A stretch of DNA of 64,000 bases from Parahaliea mediterranea (GCF_017255185.1 NZ_JAFKCZ010000010.1:62001-126000), one strand, 5' to 3'. Counted from the first letter of the stretch, positions 28,066 through 36,619 are shown. The notes: generated from the letters alone by a model not told the origin. Made by a program: numbers and translations.

Positions 28066-28284
28066 TCAGCCGGCGCCGAGCGGATGCCGCTCGGCGTACT
28101 CCCCCGCGTATTGCTTGATCCACTCCTCGGCGGCCTCGTTCAGGGTCAGCCAGCGCCGCTCCATCGCTATCACGCTGCGGCGATAGTCCCGGATCCGGCG
28201 GCACTGGTCTTCCATTCGCGCCCTGAAGGCCTCCTGTTCCGCTACTACTGAAGCGGAGCGAGTTCCCACACTCGCCTTTTCCAT
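28066..28284 (-). CDS. Small charged protein of unknown function
   Basis: The protein has 72 aa, is helical and rich in Arg, Glu and Ala, and has no signal peptide. The ATG at 28284 follows AGGGGG, a good ribosome site. The residues RWLTLNEAAEEWIKQYA look like the short helical proteins often left as hypothetical in Pseudomonas-like genomes. No function is suggested. It is convergent with the lectin gene, 14 bp apart. Confidence 0.65.
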   Translation of the reverse strand: MEKASVGTRSASVVAEQEAFRARMEDQCRRIRDYRRSVIAMERRWLTLNEAAEEWIKQYAGEYAERHPLGAG

Positions 28285-28402
28285 GCTGCACCCCCTACAG
28301 TGCGGCAGTTGTCACTGTCTTCCATAGCAAGTATTCGGCGCGGATGCATGCATCTGTAGCGGATTCTGTGATATTGCACACAAAAAAAGCCGGAAAACGC
28401 GC

Positions 28403-29248
28403 TCAGAGATCGAGGTCGCTGGCGTCGTGCCGCTCGGGCACCTGCTCCTCCTCCGGTCCCCACACGCGGTTCACCCGCCGGCCGCGCTGCACCGCCGGGC
28501 GCGCCTCGATCTCCCTGGCCCAACGCAATACATTGGCATAGGCGTGCACGTCGAGAAACTCCTGGGCCTCGTAGATATCGCCGGTGACCAACACCCCGTA
28601 CCAGGGATAGGTGGCCATATCGGCAATGCTGTAGTCCTCTCCAGCCAGGAAGCGACGCTCCGCCAGATTGCGGTCGAGCACGTCCAGCTGACGCTTTACC
28701 TCCATGGTGTAGCGGTTGATGGGGTACTCCAGTTTTTCCGGGGCGTAGGCGTAGAAATGGCCGAATCCACCGCCCAGGAAAGGCGCGCTGCCCATCTGCC
28801 AGAACAGCCAGGACAGGCACTCCGCCCGCGCCGCCGCCTGTCCGGGCAGGAAGGCGCCGAACTTCTCCGCCAGGTGCATCAGGATGGCCCCGGACTCGAA
28901 AATCCGGATGGGTTCCGGTCCGCTGCGATCCACCATCGCGGGGATCTTGGAGTTGGGGTTGGCCGCCACGAAACCGCTGCCGAACTGGTCGCCCTCGGAG
29001 ATATTGACCAGCCAGGCGTCGTACTCCGCGCCGCTGTGTCCCTGGGCCAGCAGCTCCTCGAGCATGATCGTCACCTTCACGCCATTGGGCGTGGCCAGCG
29101 AATAGAGCTGCAGCGGGTGCTTGCCCACCGGCACCTCCTTGTCGTGGGTGGGGCCGGCGACGGGGCGGTTGATACTGGTGAAACGGCCGCCTTCCTGGCC
29201 CTCCCACTGCCACACGCGGGGCGGGGTATATGTTGCATTCTCTGACAT
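28403..29248 (-). CDS. yghU: YghU-type glutathione transferase / disulfide-bond reductase
   Basis: The protein has 281 aa from ATG 29248. The N-terminal extension with TSINRPVAGPTHDKE and the thioredoxin-like domain (LYSLATPNGVKVTIMLEELL) match YghU and YfcG of E. coli, as does the helical C-terminal domain (SIADMATYPWYG). These Nu-class enzymes use two glutathione molecules and reduce disulfides and peroxides in the cytoplasm. No catalytic Cys is expected in this class and none is seen at the site. It lies 50 bp downstream of the DUF2147 gene on the same strand. Confidence 0.93.
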   Translation of the reverse strand: MSENATYTPPRVWQWEGQEGGRFTSINRPVAGPTHDKEVPVGKHPLQLYSLATPNGVKVTIMLEELLAQGHSGAEYDAWLVNISEGDQFGSGFVAANPNSKIPAMVDRSGPEPIRIFESGAILMHLAEKFGAFLPGQAAARAECLSWLFWQMGSAPFLGGGFGHFYAYAPEKLEYPINRYTMEVKRQLDVLDRNLAERRFLAGEDYSIADMATYPWYGVLVTGDIYEAQEFLDVHAYANVLRWAREIEARPAVQRGRRVNRVWGPEEEQVPERHDASDLDL

Positions 29249-29298
29249 CGTGGTTTCGGCTCCGTATTGAATATGCGTGAATCGGCTCTGACCGTGGA

Positions 29299-29730
29299 TT
29301 ACTCGACGCGTTCCCAGACCTGGGTGCGGCCGAGCATGGGCATGCCCAGGTAGCCGCGCAGTTCCAGGCGGGCGCCATCGTCGACCAGCTTCACTTTGGC
29401 GTTGTACTCCTTGCCGCTCTCCGGGTCCAGCACCCGGCCGTCCACCCACTCGCCATCCTCGGGCACCAGGCCCCAGAGGACGGTCATGCCCTCGATCGGC
29501 TGGCCCTCGCGCTCGCCACTGCATTGCGTGCAGCGCGGGTTGGGTTCGGTGGGATTGAACAGGCGCAGCACCTTGCCGCTGAGGGTCCCCCCCGCCATCG
29601 AGATCTCCACGATGCTGCGGGCCTCGCCGGTGTCATCGTCGATGGTGCGCCAACGACCCGCCGGATCCGCGGCCACGGCCAGCGGCGCGAGTACGGCGAT
29701 GAGCAGGGAGATAATAAGACGTTGTGGCAT
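29299..29730 (-). CDS. DUF2147 family secreted protein
   Basis: The protein has 143 aa with a signal peptide (cut near AVA-ADPAGRW). The DUF2147 domain fills the rest, with its usual GRWRTIDDDTGEARSIVEI start and LVDDGARLELRGYLG end. The family is periplasmic and of unknown function. ATG 29730 follows GGAGAACAAC. The reading frame stays open far upstream through the 72-bp repeat array because the unit length is a multiple of three, but the signal peptide and ribosome site show that the protein starts here. Confidence 0.88.
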   Translation of the reverse strand: MPQRLIISLLIAVLAPLAVAADPAGRWRTIDDDTGEARSIVEISMAGGTLSGKVLRLFNPTEPNPRCTQCSGEREGQPIEGMTVLWGLVPEDGEWVDGRVLDPESGKEYNAKVKLVDDGARLELRGYLGMPMLGRTQVWERVE

Positions 29731-29775
29731 GTTGTTCTCCTGTTTGTGTAGGAATCGGCGTAATAACGGACCTGA

Positions 29776-30310
29776 AAAGCGGCGCAATGAATTGCGCCCT
29801 ACAGGGTGACGTCCCCTCCACCGGCGTAGGGTCGAATTCATTCGACCAAAAAAACCACGCCATGAATTGCACCCCACGGGGCGCCCCCCGGTGTAGGGTC
29901 GAATTGATTCGCCCCAAAAGCGGCGGAATGAATTCCGCCCTACAAGGGGATAGCGCACAGCGTGTAGGGTCGAATTCATTCGACCAAACAGCGGCGCAAT
30001 GAATGCCGCCCGACCGAGGGGATCGCGCGTAACGCGTAGGGTCGAATTCATTCGACCAAACAGCGGCGCAATGAATGCCGCCCGACCGAGGGGATAGCGC
30101 GTAACGTGTAGGGTCGAATTCATTCGACCAAACAGCGGCGCAATGAATGCCGCCCAACCGAGGGGATCGCGCGTAACGCGTAGGGTCGAATTCATTCGAC
30201 CAAAAGCGGCGGAATGAATTCCGCCCTACAAGGGGATAGCGCACAGCGCGTAGGGTCGAATTCATTCGACCAAACAGCGGCGCAATGAATGCCGCCCCAC
30301 AGGGGAGATA
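29776..30310. repeat. Tandem array of ~72-bp units, each with two short palindromes
   Basis: Seven units begin with GTAGGGTCGAAT at 29826, 29893, 29964, 30036, 30108, 30180 and 30250 (spacing 67, 71, 72, 72, 72, 70), after one partial unit from 29776. Each unit contains GGTCGAATTCATTCGACC (8-bp arms around TC) and then GGCGGAATGAATTCCGCC or the variant GGCGCAATGAATGCCGCC. Units 2 and 6 share one tail (CTACAAGGGGATAGCGCACA). Units 3, 4 and 5 share another tail (GACCGAGGGG...), which suggests stepwise duplication. The first two units are more diverged. The array lies between the acyl-CoA synthetase end and the DUF2147 start. There are no unique spacers, so this is not CRISPR; it resembles REP/ERIC-like palindromic elements. 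Confidence 0.9.
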
Positions 30311-30314
30311 GTCG

Positions 30315-31877
30315 TCATGCCCGCGGGCCCGCTGCATTGGCGTCGGCATACCGGCCGCGCAGGCCGGGTTTATCCACCTTGCCGGCGGCATTCAGCGGCA
30401 GGGCCTCCACCCGCAGCCAGCGGCGCGGAGTCTTGTAGGCGGCCAGTGAACGCCGGCAGTGATCGGCCAGTTCGGCGTCCGCCACCTCCCGCGCCAGTTG
30501 AACCACCGCCGCCACCACCTCGCCCCAGCGCGGATCGGGCAGGCCGATCACCGCGCAGTCCCGCACCGCCCGGTGGCGGCGCAGGGTTTCCTCCACTTCC
30601 CGCGAGGCGACGTTCTCGCCGCCGCTGATGATCATGTCTTTCTTGCGATCCACCAGGTAGAGGTAGCCCGCCGTGTCGAAGCGGCCGATGTCGCCGGTGT
30701 GCAGCCAACCGTCCGCCAGCGCCTTTTCCGAGGCCAGCGGGTCCCGCCAGTACCCGGCCATGCACTGCGCCGCCCGCACCAGCACCTCCCCGGGCTCGTC
30801 CGCTGTGCAGCGCTCGCCGCGCGCGTTTTGCAGCCGGATATCCACGCTGGCCAGCGGCCGCCCGACCGACCGCAGTAACTCGGGACAGTTCTCCGCGGCC
30901 CGGCGGTGATCCTCCGGGGTCAGGAAACTGACGCTGCCCGACAGCTCCGTCATGCCGTAGCTCTGGCACAGGCCCACCGGGGTTTGCGCCAGCAGGCGCC
31001 GCAGCAGGGTCTCGGGCATGGCGGAGGCGCCGTAACCGATGGTGCGCACACCGGCCAGGTCACCGGGAGCGAAATCGGGATGGTCCAGCAACATGCCGAT
31101 CATGGTGGGCGCCAGCGACATCGTCGTTACCCCCAGTTCGCGACAGGCGCGCAGGGTGTCGCCGGCGTCAAAGCGCGGCGCCAGCACCACCGCGGCCCCG
31201 TGGCGGTGTTGCAACAGGACATTGTGGGCGGCGACGTGGAACAGGGGGAAGGGATAGAAAAAGCGGTCCCCCGGCAACACCGGTCGGCCGATGGCCGCCG
31301 ATTCAAGACCGGCGAGAAAGGAGCGGTGAGTCAGCACCGCGCCCTTGGGGCGCCCGGTCGAGCCGGAGGTGTAGAGAATCCACACCGGGTCGTCGGGCCG
31401 TATCGCCGGTGGCGGCGCCAGGGGCCCGGTGTCCAGCCAGCGCTCGTATTCCCCGTCGAGCGCGATCAGCTCCAGGTCCGGCGGGCACTCGGGGTGGGCG
31501 CGAAGCGTTGCCAGCAGGTCCGCCCCGGCAAACAGGGTACGCACCCCCGCCGAGCGCAATTGGTCACACCATTCGCTCGCCGCCAGGCGCACGTTGAGGG
31601 GCACCAGGACGCGGCCGCTGGCGGGGACCGCGTAGATCAACTCGACAAAGGCCGGGCAGTTCCAGGCCAGTACCGCCACCCGCTCCCCGGCGCGGCCCGC
31701 GGCGGCGAGACGGCTAGCCAGCCGCTCGATACGCCGCTGCAGCCACCCGTAGCTGATCGCCTCGCCCCGCCACCACAGGGCGGCGGCCGCGGGTTGCGCG
31801 GCGGCCTGGTGCCGGATCATTTGCGGCAGCGTCGCCACCGGGCTGTCGGCTGCGGCGGCGGGGTCGCTGTGTGTCAT
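30315..31877 (-). CDS. AMP-dependent acyl-CoA synthetase/ligase
   Basis: The protein has 520 aa from ATG 31877, which has AGGAGG 12 bases upstream; a longer frame to 31958 adds residues outside the family. The ANL-superfamily motifs are in order: ILYTSGSTGRPKGAVLTH (AMP-binding loop), QSYGMTELSG, GWLHTGDIGRFD and the C-terminal VDRKKDMIISGGENV hinge. PLNAAGKVDKP holds the catalytic Lys. It activates a carboxylic acid to an acyl-CoA with ATP. The chain length is unknown. It lies just upstream of the repeat array on the same strand as DUF2147. Confidence 0.94.
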   Translation of the reverse strand: MTHSDPAAAADSPVATLPQMIRHQAAAQPAAAALWWRGEAISYGWLQRRIERLASRLAAAGRAGERVAVLAWNCPAFVELIYAVPASGRVLVPLNVRLAASEWCDQLRSAGVRTLFAGADLLATLRAHPECPPDLELIALDGEYERWLDTGPLAPPPAIRPDDPVWILYTSGSTGRPKGAVLTHRSFLAGLESAAIGRPVLPGDRFFYPFPLFHVAAHNVLLQHRHGAAVVLAPRFDAGDTLRACRELGVTTMSLAPTMIGMLLDHPDFAPGDLAGVRTIGYGASAMPETLLRRLLAQTPVGLCQSYGMTELSGSVSFLTPEDHRRAAENCPELLRSVGRPLASVDIRLQNARGERCTADEPGEVLVRAAQCMAGYWRDPLASEKALADGWLHTGDIGRFDTAGYLYLVDRKKDMIISGGENVASREVEETLRRHRAVRDCAVIGLPDPRWGEVVAAVVQLAREVADAELADHCRRSLAAYKTPRRWLRVEALPLNAAGKVDKPGLRGRYADANAAGPRA

Positions 31878-32033
31878 CGCTGGGCCAGTCCTCCTGGCGA
31901 CACAGACTATCACAGGCCCGGAAAGAGTCGCCCCTGGCGCGTCGCGATTCGGCGGCAAGTCGCCCCCCTTGAACTATGCTGATGAATAGGGGCCGCGCCC
32001 CCGCAGGCGGTCCATCGCGAAGGAGTGGTGGTA

Positions 32034-32837
32034 ATGACGCTCAAACAAGTGCACGTCACAATATTATTCATTTTCGCTATATGCACCGGCCTGGTTCGCG
32101 CCGACGAGTATTTCAGCGGCCAGGAATTTACCGAAAAGCTCAAGTCCGGCGGCGACGGCCCCACGATGATCGTCTTGCCGCGTGGCAAGTTCGTGATCGG
32201 GGGCGGCAAGGCCGGCCCCGACGGCGCCGGCGAAATCACCATCGACTACCCCCTCGCCCTGGCCACGACCGAGACGACCCGGGCCCAGTACCGCCATTTT
32301 CTCGCCGCCACCCTGTCCGCCGCGCTGCGCACCTTCCCCGAGGGCGGCGACGACCTGCCCGTCACCGGCATCAGCTGGGACGACGCCGAGGCCTATGCCA
32401 CCTGGCTCAGCCGGGAAACCGGCCACTATTACCGCCTGCCCAGTTCCTCGGAGTGGGAGTACGCCGCCCGCGCCGGCTCCCAACAACTCTACAGCTGGGG
32501 CGACGAGGCGGGGGACAAACGCGCGAACTGCATGAACTGCGGGACCTCCCTCGACGGCCAGGTCGCGCCGGTGGGCGGTTTCGCGGCCAACGGCTGGGGC
32601 CTGTACGACATGCACGGCAATGTCTGGGAGTGGACCAAGGACTGCATCGATGCCAACAGCGCGCCGCCGGCCAACGGCATGCCACAGCTGTTCGGCAATT
32701 GCGAGCTGCGGGAGCTGCGCGGCGGGTCGGCGCAATCCGATGCCTGGTCGATCCGCGCCACCGCCCGCGCCTCGGCCCCCCGCAAAACCCGCATGGCGGA
32801 TGTGGGCTTCCGTATCGCCCGGGAAATCCAGGAGTAG
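32034..32837 (+). CDS. FGE-sulfatase (SUMF1) domain protein, exported
   Basis: The protein has 267 aa from ATG 32034, 8 bases after AGGAG; GTG codons at 32025 and 32028 abut the ribosome site. A signal peptide (~1-23, cut near VRA) is followed by one formylglycine-generating-enzyme-like domain with TETTRAQYRHFL, VTGISWDDAEAYATWLS, RLPSSSEWEYAARAG and GNVWEW. Many such exported domains are not sulfatase activators and serve in binding or regulation. No sulfatase is nearby. The next gene is an HD-GYP protein, 114 bp away. Confidence 0.88.
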   Translation: MTLKQVHVTILFIFAICTGLVRADEYFSGQEFTEKLKSGGDGPTMIVLPRGKFVIGGGKAGPDGAGEITIDYPLALATTETTRAQYRHFLAATLSAALRTFPEGGDDLPVTGISWDDAEAYATWLSRETGHYYRLPSSSEWEYAARAGSQQLYSWGDEAGDKRANCMNCGTSLDGQVAPVGGFAANGWGLYDMHGNVWEWTKDCIDANSAPPANGMPQLFGNCELRELRGGSAQSDAWSIRATARASAPRKTRMADVGFRIAREIQE

Positions 32838-32951
32838 CGCCGCCCAAGAGGTTTTTCGACTTTTCGCCAGAAAACAGCGGCACCGCTGCGGCGCGCCCCC
32901 TAAACTGCGAAGCAGATCACGGAATCTGGCTGGCGGGGTGCGAATCCGGCG

Positions 32952-34196
32952 ATGCTATCAACCATAAAAATCTACACCACCGATCTCGAGCTGGGCATGT
33001 TCGTCAGCGGCCTGGACCGGTCCTGGCTGGACACCCCCTTTGCGGTGCAGGGCTTCCGGCTGGAATCCCATGCCCAGATCGAACAGTTGCAGGATTACTG
33101 CCAGTACGTGCTGGTGGACACCCTGAAAAGCTACCAACCCGAACAGGCGCTGCAGAGCAAACTGCGCAATACGCGGCGCAGACTGCCCGCGGAGCGCATC
33201 TTCCAGGGCCGCGACCTGCGGATTTACCGGGACGACAGCGACTTCTTCCAGGAACAACCGCTGGCCGAGGCGGCGCTGGAATCACTGGTGGACGACCTGC
33301 TGGATGTCTACGACAAGGTCAGCCACGGCGGCAACATCGACCAGATCCAGCTCAAGCGCTCGGTGGAGCCCCTGATCGGCAGCATCAGCCGCAATCCCGA
33401 CGCCTGCCTGTGGGTGGCCCGGCTCAAGCAGCACGACGAGTACAGCTACCACAAGGCGCTGGCGGTGGCGATCTGGTCGGTCTCCCTGGGCCGCGAGCTC
33501 GGCCTGCCCCGGCGCGACCTGCGCTCCCTGGCCATGGGCGGCATGTTGATGGACATCGGCAAGCTGCGGGTACCGACCGCGGTGCTGCGCGCCGAGCGAC
33601 CGCTCACCGGGGAGGAGAAAAAGCGGGTGCGGGAACACGTGGTCCACGGACGGCAGATCCTGGCGGAGAGCGGCATCCACAACCAGGATGTAGTCGACAT
33701 GATCGCCTACCACCACGAGCGCTTCGACGGCAGCGGCTACCCGACCGGCCTGAAGCGGGACGCCATTCCCGCGGTGGCGCGCATCGCCGGCATCGTCGAC
33801 ACCTACAGCGCGCTCACCAGCGATCGCAGCTACGCCAGGGCCCAGTCCCCATCCCGCGCGATCCGCACCCTGTACGAGATGCGCGACGTCAAATTCCAGG
33901 CGGAACTGGTGGAGGCCTTCATCAAGGCCGTCGGCGTCTATCCCGCCGGCAGTCTGGTGGAGTTGTCCTCGGGCGAGGTGGGCGTGGTGGTCGCCGAGAG
34001 TCGCACCCGACGCCTGCGGCCCAAGGTCATGATGCTGCTGGACAGCGAGAAACGGCGCCTGGGCGAGCCGCGCATGGTGGACCTGGGGCTCAACCCGGCC
34101 GGCAACGACCAGCAGCCCCCCCTGGTGATTCGCAAGAGTCTGCAACCGGGGGCCTACGACATCGACCTGGCCGCCATCGAGCTGCCCGCCAACTGA
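32952..34196 (+). CDS. HD-GYP domain protein with DUF3391 N-terminus; HD histidine replaced by Met
   Basis: The protein has 414 aa. Residues ~1-130 match the DUF3391 region found before some HD-GYP domains. Residues ~135-330 are the HD-GYP domain, which normally degrades cyclic di-GMP to GMP. The GYP part is intact (HHERFDGSGYP, residues 254-264). In the HD motif the normal LHDIGK reads LMDIGK (M200-D201), so one metal-binding His is missing. The codons at 33546-33554 (TTG ATG GAC) show this directly. The enzyme may have altered metal use or act only as a binding protein. The last ~80 residues form an extra domain. Confidence 0.9.
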   Translation: MLSTIKIYTTDLELGMFVSGLDRSWLDTPFAVQGFRLESHAQIEQLQDYCQYVLVDTLKSYQPEQALQSKLRNTRRRLPAERIFQGRDLRIYRDDSDFFQEQPLAEAALESLVDDLLDVYDKVSHGGNIDQIQLKRSVEPLIGSISRNPDACLWVARLKQHDEYSYHKALAVAIWSVSLGRELGLPRRDLRSLAMGGMLMDIGKLRVPTAVLRAERPLTGEEKKRVREHVVHGRQILAESGIHNQDVVDMIAYHHERFDGSGYPTGLKRDAIPAVARIAGIVDTYSALTSDRSYARAQSPSRAIRTLYEMRDVKFQAELVEAFIKAVGVYPAGSLVELSSGEVGVVVAESRTRRLRPKVMMLLDSEKRRLGEPRMVDLGLNPAGNDQQPPLVIRKSLQPGAYDIDLAAIELPAN

Positions 34197-34271
34197 AACC
34201 GGCGCGACGCCGCGACCCGCTGGGATATACTAGCGGGCCATGACCCGAACATACCCCGCGACCCACCGACC

Positions 34272-34955
34272 ATGACTCGACCACCCTACCGCCGTCAGGG
34301 CCAGCGCGCTGGCGGGTACCGACGCTCCCCCTGGTGGCGCGGCCTGCGCAACCTGCTGGTGCTCGCGGTCGCGGCCAGCCTGTTGCAGCTGGCCGGCAGC
34401 GGCGAGGTAACCTGGCCCGGGGTCGTGCTGGAACGCGCCAAGGAGGTACTCACCCGGCCCGAGGCGGGTTGGCGACAGGCCGGCGGGGCCCTGGAAAAAC
34501 AGGGCGAGCGCCGCGAGGGCAGCCCGCCGCCCTCCTTCGACCTGCGCGGCCGGATCGTGCGCGTGGCCGACGGCGACACCGTGTCGCTACTCGATGCCAC
34601 GGGCCAACAACACAAGATCCGCCTCTACGCCATCGACACCCCGGAGCTGGACCAGGCCCACGGGCGCGCCGCCCGCGAGGCCCTGTCGCAACTGGTGTAC
34701 CAGCGGCAGGTCGGCGCCGTGGTGATCGAGGTCGATGACTACCAGCGCAAGGTGGCCACCCTCTATTCCGGTGAGGTCGATATCAACCTGGCGCTGGTCG
34801 CCGCGGGGCACGCCTGGTGGTACCGCTACCACGCCCCCCACGAACGCCCCCTGGAGCAGGCCGAGCGACAGGCCCGCCGCCAGCGGCTGGGCCTGTGGGC
34901 CGGCGATGACCCACAAGCGCCCTGGGACTGGCGCCGGCGGCACCGCCGTCGCTGA
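34272..34955 (+). CDS. Membrane-anchored thermonuclease-family (SNase) protein
   Basis: The protein has 227 aa. A basic N-terminus and one membrane segment (~24-43) are followed by the staphylococcal-nuclease domain (~90-215). The expected active-site residues are present: D100/D102 in VADGDTVS, R117 in KIRLYAIDTPE, E125 and R159 in DDYQRKVATLY. It probably cuts nucleic acid in the periplasm in a calcium-dependent way. A possible -10 (TATACT, 34226-34231) sits inside a small inverted repeat (CCCGCT/AGCGGG). Confidence 0.9.
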   Translation: MTRPPYRRQGQRAGGYRRSPWWRGLRNLLVLAVAASLLQLAGSGEVTWPGVVLERAKEVLTRPEAGWRQAGGALEKQGERREGSPPPSFDLRGRIVRVADGDTVSLLDATGQQHKIRLYAIDTPELDQAHGRAAREALSQLVYQRQVGAVVIEVDDYQRKVATLYSGEVDINLALVAAGHAWWYRYHAPHERPLEQAERQARRQRLGLWAGDDPQAPWDWRRRHRRR

Positions 34956-34988
34956 TCCGCCGCGCCACGGCGGGTATTCGGATTGCGC

Positions 34989-35002
34989 TTGATCGAGATC
35001 AT
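34989..35002. promoter_or_regulatory. FNR/ANR box upstream of ompW
   Basis: TTGATCGAGATCAT matches the FNR consensus TTGAT-N4-ATCAA at 9 of 10 fixed positions. It is centred about 75 bp upstream of the ompW ATG. The fnr-type gene is the next gene, and OmpW in E. coli is known to be under FNR control, so this is a likely activation site for low-oxygen expression. Confidence 0.7.
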
Positions 35003-35069
35003 GGTGGCCCGCGGCGCGCGCCCTTACAGTGTGCTCCATCAACCCACTGGGAATTCATTGGAGTACATC

Positions 35070-35756
35070 ATGCGCAAACTGCTTACCCTGGCAGCCGCGG
35101 CGGGTTTTGCCGCGGGCCTGTCCGCCGGGGCCTCGGCCTACGAACAGGGGGACATTATCCTGCGGCTGGGCGCCGCCACCGTGGCCCCCAACGAGGACAG
35201 CGACAACATCGGGCTACCCAGCGAACCGCCGATCACACTCCCCGGTATCGGCATCGACAACGACACCCAGCTGGGCATCACCGCCACCTGGATGTTCAGT
35301 GACCGCTTCGGCGTCGAACTGCTGGCGGCCACGCCCTTCGAGCACGATTTCACGGTCAAGGGCCTGGGCATCGACGGCGGCTCGCTGACCCACCTGCCCC
35401 CCACGCTGAGCCTGCAGTGGTACCCGCGGGGCGGCCAGTCCGGCTGGCAGCCCTATGTCGGCATCGGCGTCAACTACACCTATATCTACGACGAGGAAGT
35501 CAGCGGCGAGCTGAAAACGGCCCTGTCCGCGGTGCTCGGGGCCTCGCGCGCCGACCTCAGCCTCGACAACTCCTTCGGCCCCGCCGCCCAGGTCGGCGTG
35601 GACATCCCCCTCGGGGACAACCTGGGCCTGAACCTGGGAGTGTGGTACCTCGATATCGACACCACGGCCACCATCAGCACCGATGTCGGGCGGGTGAAAT
35701 TCGACGTCGACGTGGACCCCTGGGTCTACAACGTCGGCCTCGCCTGGCGGTTCTAG
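35070..35756 (+). CDS. ompW: OmpW family outer-membrane protein
   Basis: The protein has 228 aa from ATG 35070, which follows TTGGAG; an earlier ATG at 34983 would put non-family residues before the signal peptide. The signal peptide runs to ASA (residue ~22). The family pattern follows: GDIILRLGAATVAPNED, a short hydrophobic pocket region (LELLAATPFEHD type), PTLSLQWYP and the C-terminal VYNVGLAWRF, an eight-strand barrel end. It forms a narrow hydrophobic channel. The 3' end overlaps the stop of convergent fnr by 4 bp. An FNR box lies upstream. Confidence 0.93.
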   Translation: MRKLLTLAAAAGFAAGLSAGASAYEQGDIILRLGAATVAPNEDSDNIGLPSEPPITLPGIGIDNDTQLGITATWMFSDRFGVELLAATPFEHDFTVKGLGIDGGSLTHLPPTLSLQWYPRGGQSGWQPYVGIGVNYTYIYDEEVSGELKTALSAVLGASRADLSLDNSFGPAAQVGVDIPLGDNLGLNLGVWYLDIDTTATISTDVGRVKFDVDVDPWVYNVGLAWRF

Positions 35757-36508
35757 CCGTCGTTGACCAGCTCCGCCAGCGCCGTGGCGTCCAACAGCTC
35801 CACCTCGCGACTGTCCACCCGCAGCAAGCCATCGCGCTGCAGGCGGGTGAGGGTGCGGCTGACGGTCTCCACGGTAAGGCCGAGGTAGTTGCCGATGTCG
35901 GTGCGCGACATCGGCAGGCGGATACGGGTGGCGCTGAGGTGCTGCCTGGCGTTGCGGGAGGAGAGACTCAACAACAGGGCGATCACCCGCTGGGCGGCGG
36001 TGTTCTTGCCCAGCAGGGTGATCAGTTGCTGGTCGTCACTGATCTCGCGACTCATCAGCTGCAGGAAATGGCGCTGCAGGCGGGGCATGGCAATGCTGAG
36101 CTTTTCCAGCGCCTCGAAGGGGATTTCGCAGATGGCGGAGGTCTCCAGCGCCACCGCCGAACTGCCGTGGCGCTCGTCGGCAATGCCATCGAGGCCCAGG
36201 ATCTCGCCCGGCAGGTAGAAGCCGGTGACCTGCTCCCGGCCCGCGTCAGTGGTGCGGTAGGCCTTGAGCGCGCCGGAGCGCACCGCGTAGACGGCTTTAA
36301 AGGCGTCGCCCTCGCGGTACAGATGGGCGTTGCGCTGCAGGGGGCGACCGCGCTGGATAATGTTGTCCAGCTGGTCGATATCCCCGGTTTCCAGCGCCAG
36401 CGGCAGGCAAATGCCGCTCAGGCGGCAATCGCCACAGCGAATGGAAGGGTTGTAGCCGCAAGCCGCGGTATCCCGCTCCGCGACCGGACGAATGATTCGG
36501 GAGTCCAT
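35753..36508 (-). CDS. fnr: FNR/ANR-type oxygen-sensing transcriptional regulator
   Basis: The protein has 251 aa from ATG 36508. Four conserved cysteines for the [4Fe-4S] oxygen sensor are present: C25-x2-C28-x5-C34 near the N-terminus and C127 in ETSAICEIPFE. The cyclic-nucleotide-like sensor domain is ~40-150. The C-terminal helix-turn-helix (DIGNYLGLTVETVSRTLTRL) is nearly the same as in E. coli FNR, including the residues that read TTGAT. It switches genes for low-oxygen life. Neighbouring ompW has a matching box. Confidence 0.94.
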   Translation of the reverse strand: MDSRIIRPVAERDTAACGYNPSIRCGDCRLSGICLPLALETGDIDQLDNIIQRGRPLQRNAHLYREGDAFKAVYAVRSGALKAYRTTDAGREQVTGFYLPGEILGLDGIADERHGSSAVALETSAICEIPFEALEKLSIAMPRLQRHFLQLMSREISDDQQLITLLGKNTAAQRVIALLLSLSSRNARQHLSATRIRLPMSRTDIGNYLGLTVETVSRTLTRLQRDGLLRVDSREVELLDATALAELVNDG

Positions 36509-36581
36509 GACGCCTCCGGGAACGTGTTCAGGGGCGTATGATAGCAAGCCGCGGCCGGCGCCCCAACACATTGACAAGCCC

Positions 36582-36619
36582 CCGCCAGGCCACCGTGGAA
36601 CGCTGGCGGATCACGGTGG
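36582..36619. promoter_or_regulatory. Two interlaced inverted repeats upstream of fnr
   Basis: CCGCCAG (36582-36588) pairs with CTGGCGG (36603-36609), and CCACCGTG (36590-36597) pairs with CACGGTGG (36612-36619). The two stems cross, so they are either mutually exclusive hairpins or a compact pseudoknot. A further GGCGCC pair lies just beyond (36619-36638). The site is between the end of the His-rich gene and the start of fnr, so it may be a terminator of the first or a leader element of the second. Confidence 0.4.

Noticed and set aside
28285-28402. Terminator after the yghU-type gene
   Set aside because: There is a run of A/T (seven A at 28382-28388), but I could not find a stem that pairs well next to it.
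29776-30310. CRISPR array
   Set aside because: The units are ~72-bp direct tandem copies with no unique spacers between short repeats, and there are no cas genes.
31976-34243. A 755-codon open frame across the FGE and HD-GYP genes
   Set aside because: It is an alternative frame in GC-rich DNA. The FGE and HD-GYP frames have clear domains, and this frame is low in complexity and Arg/Gly/Pro-rich.
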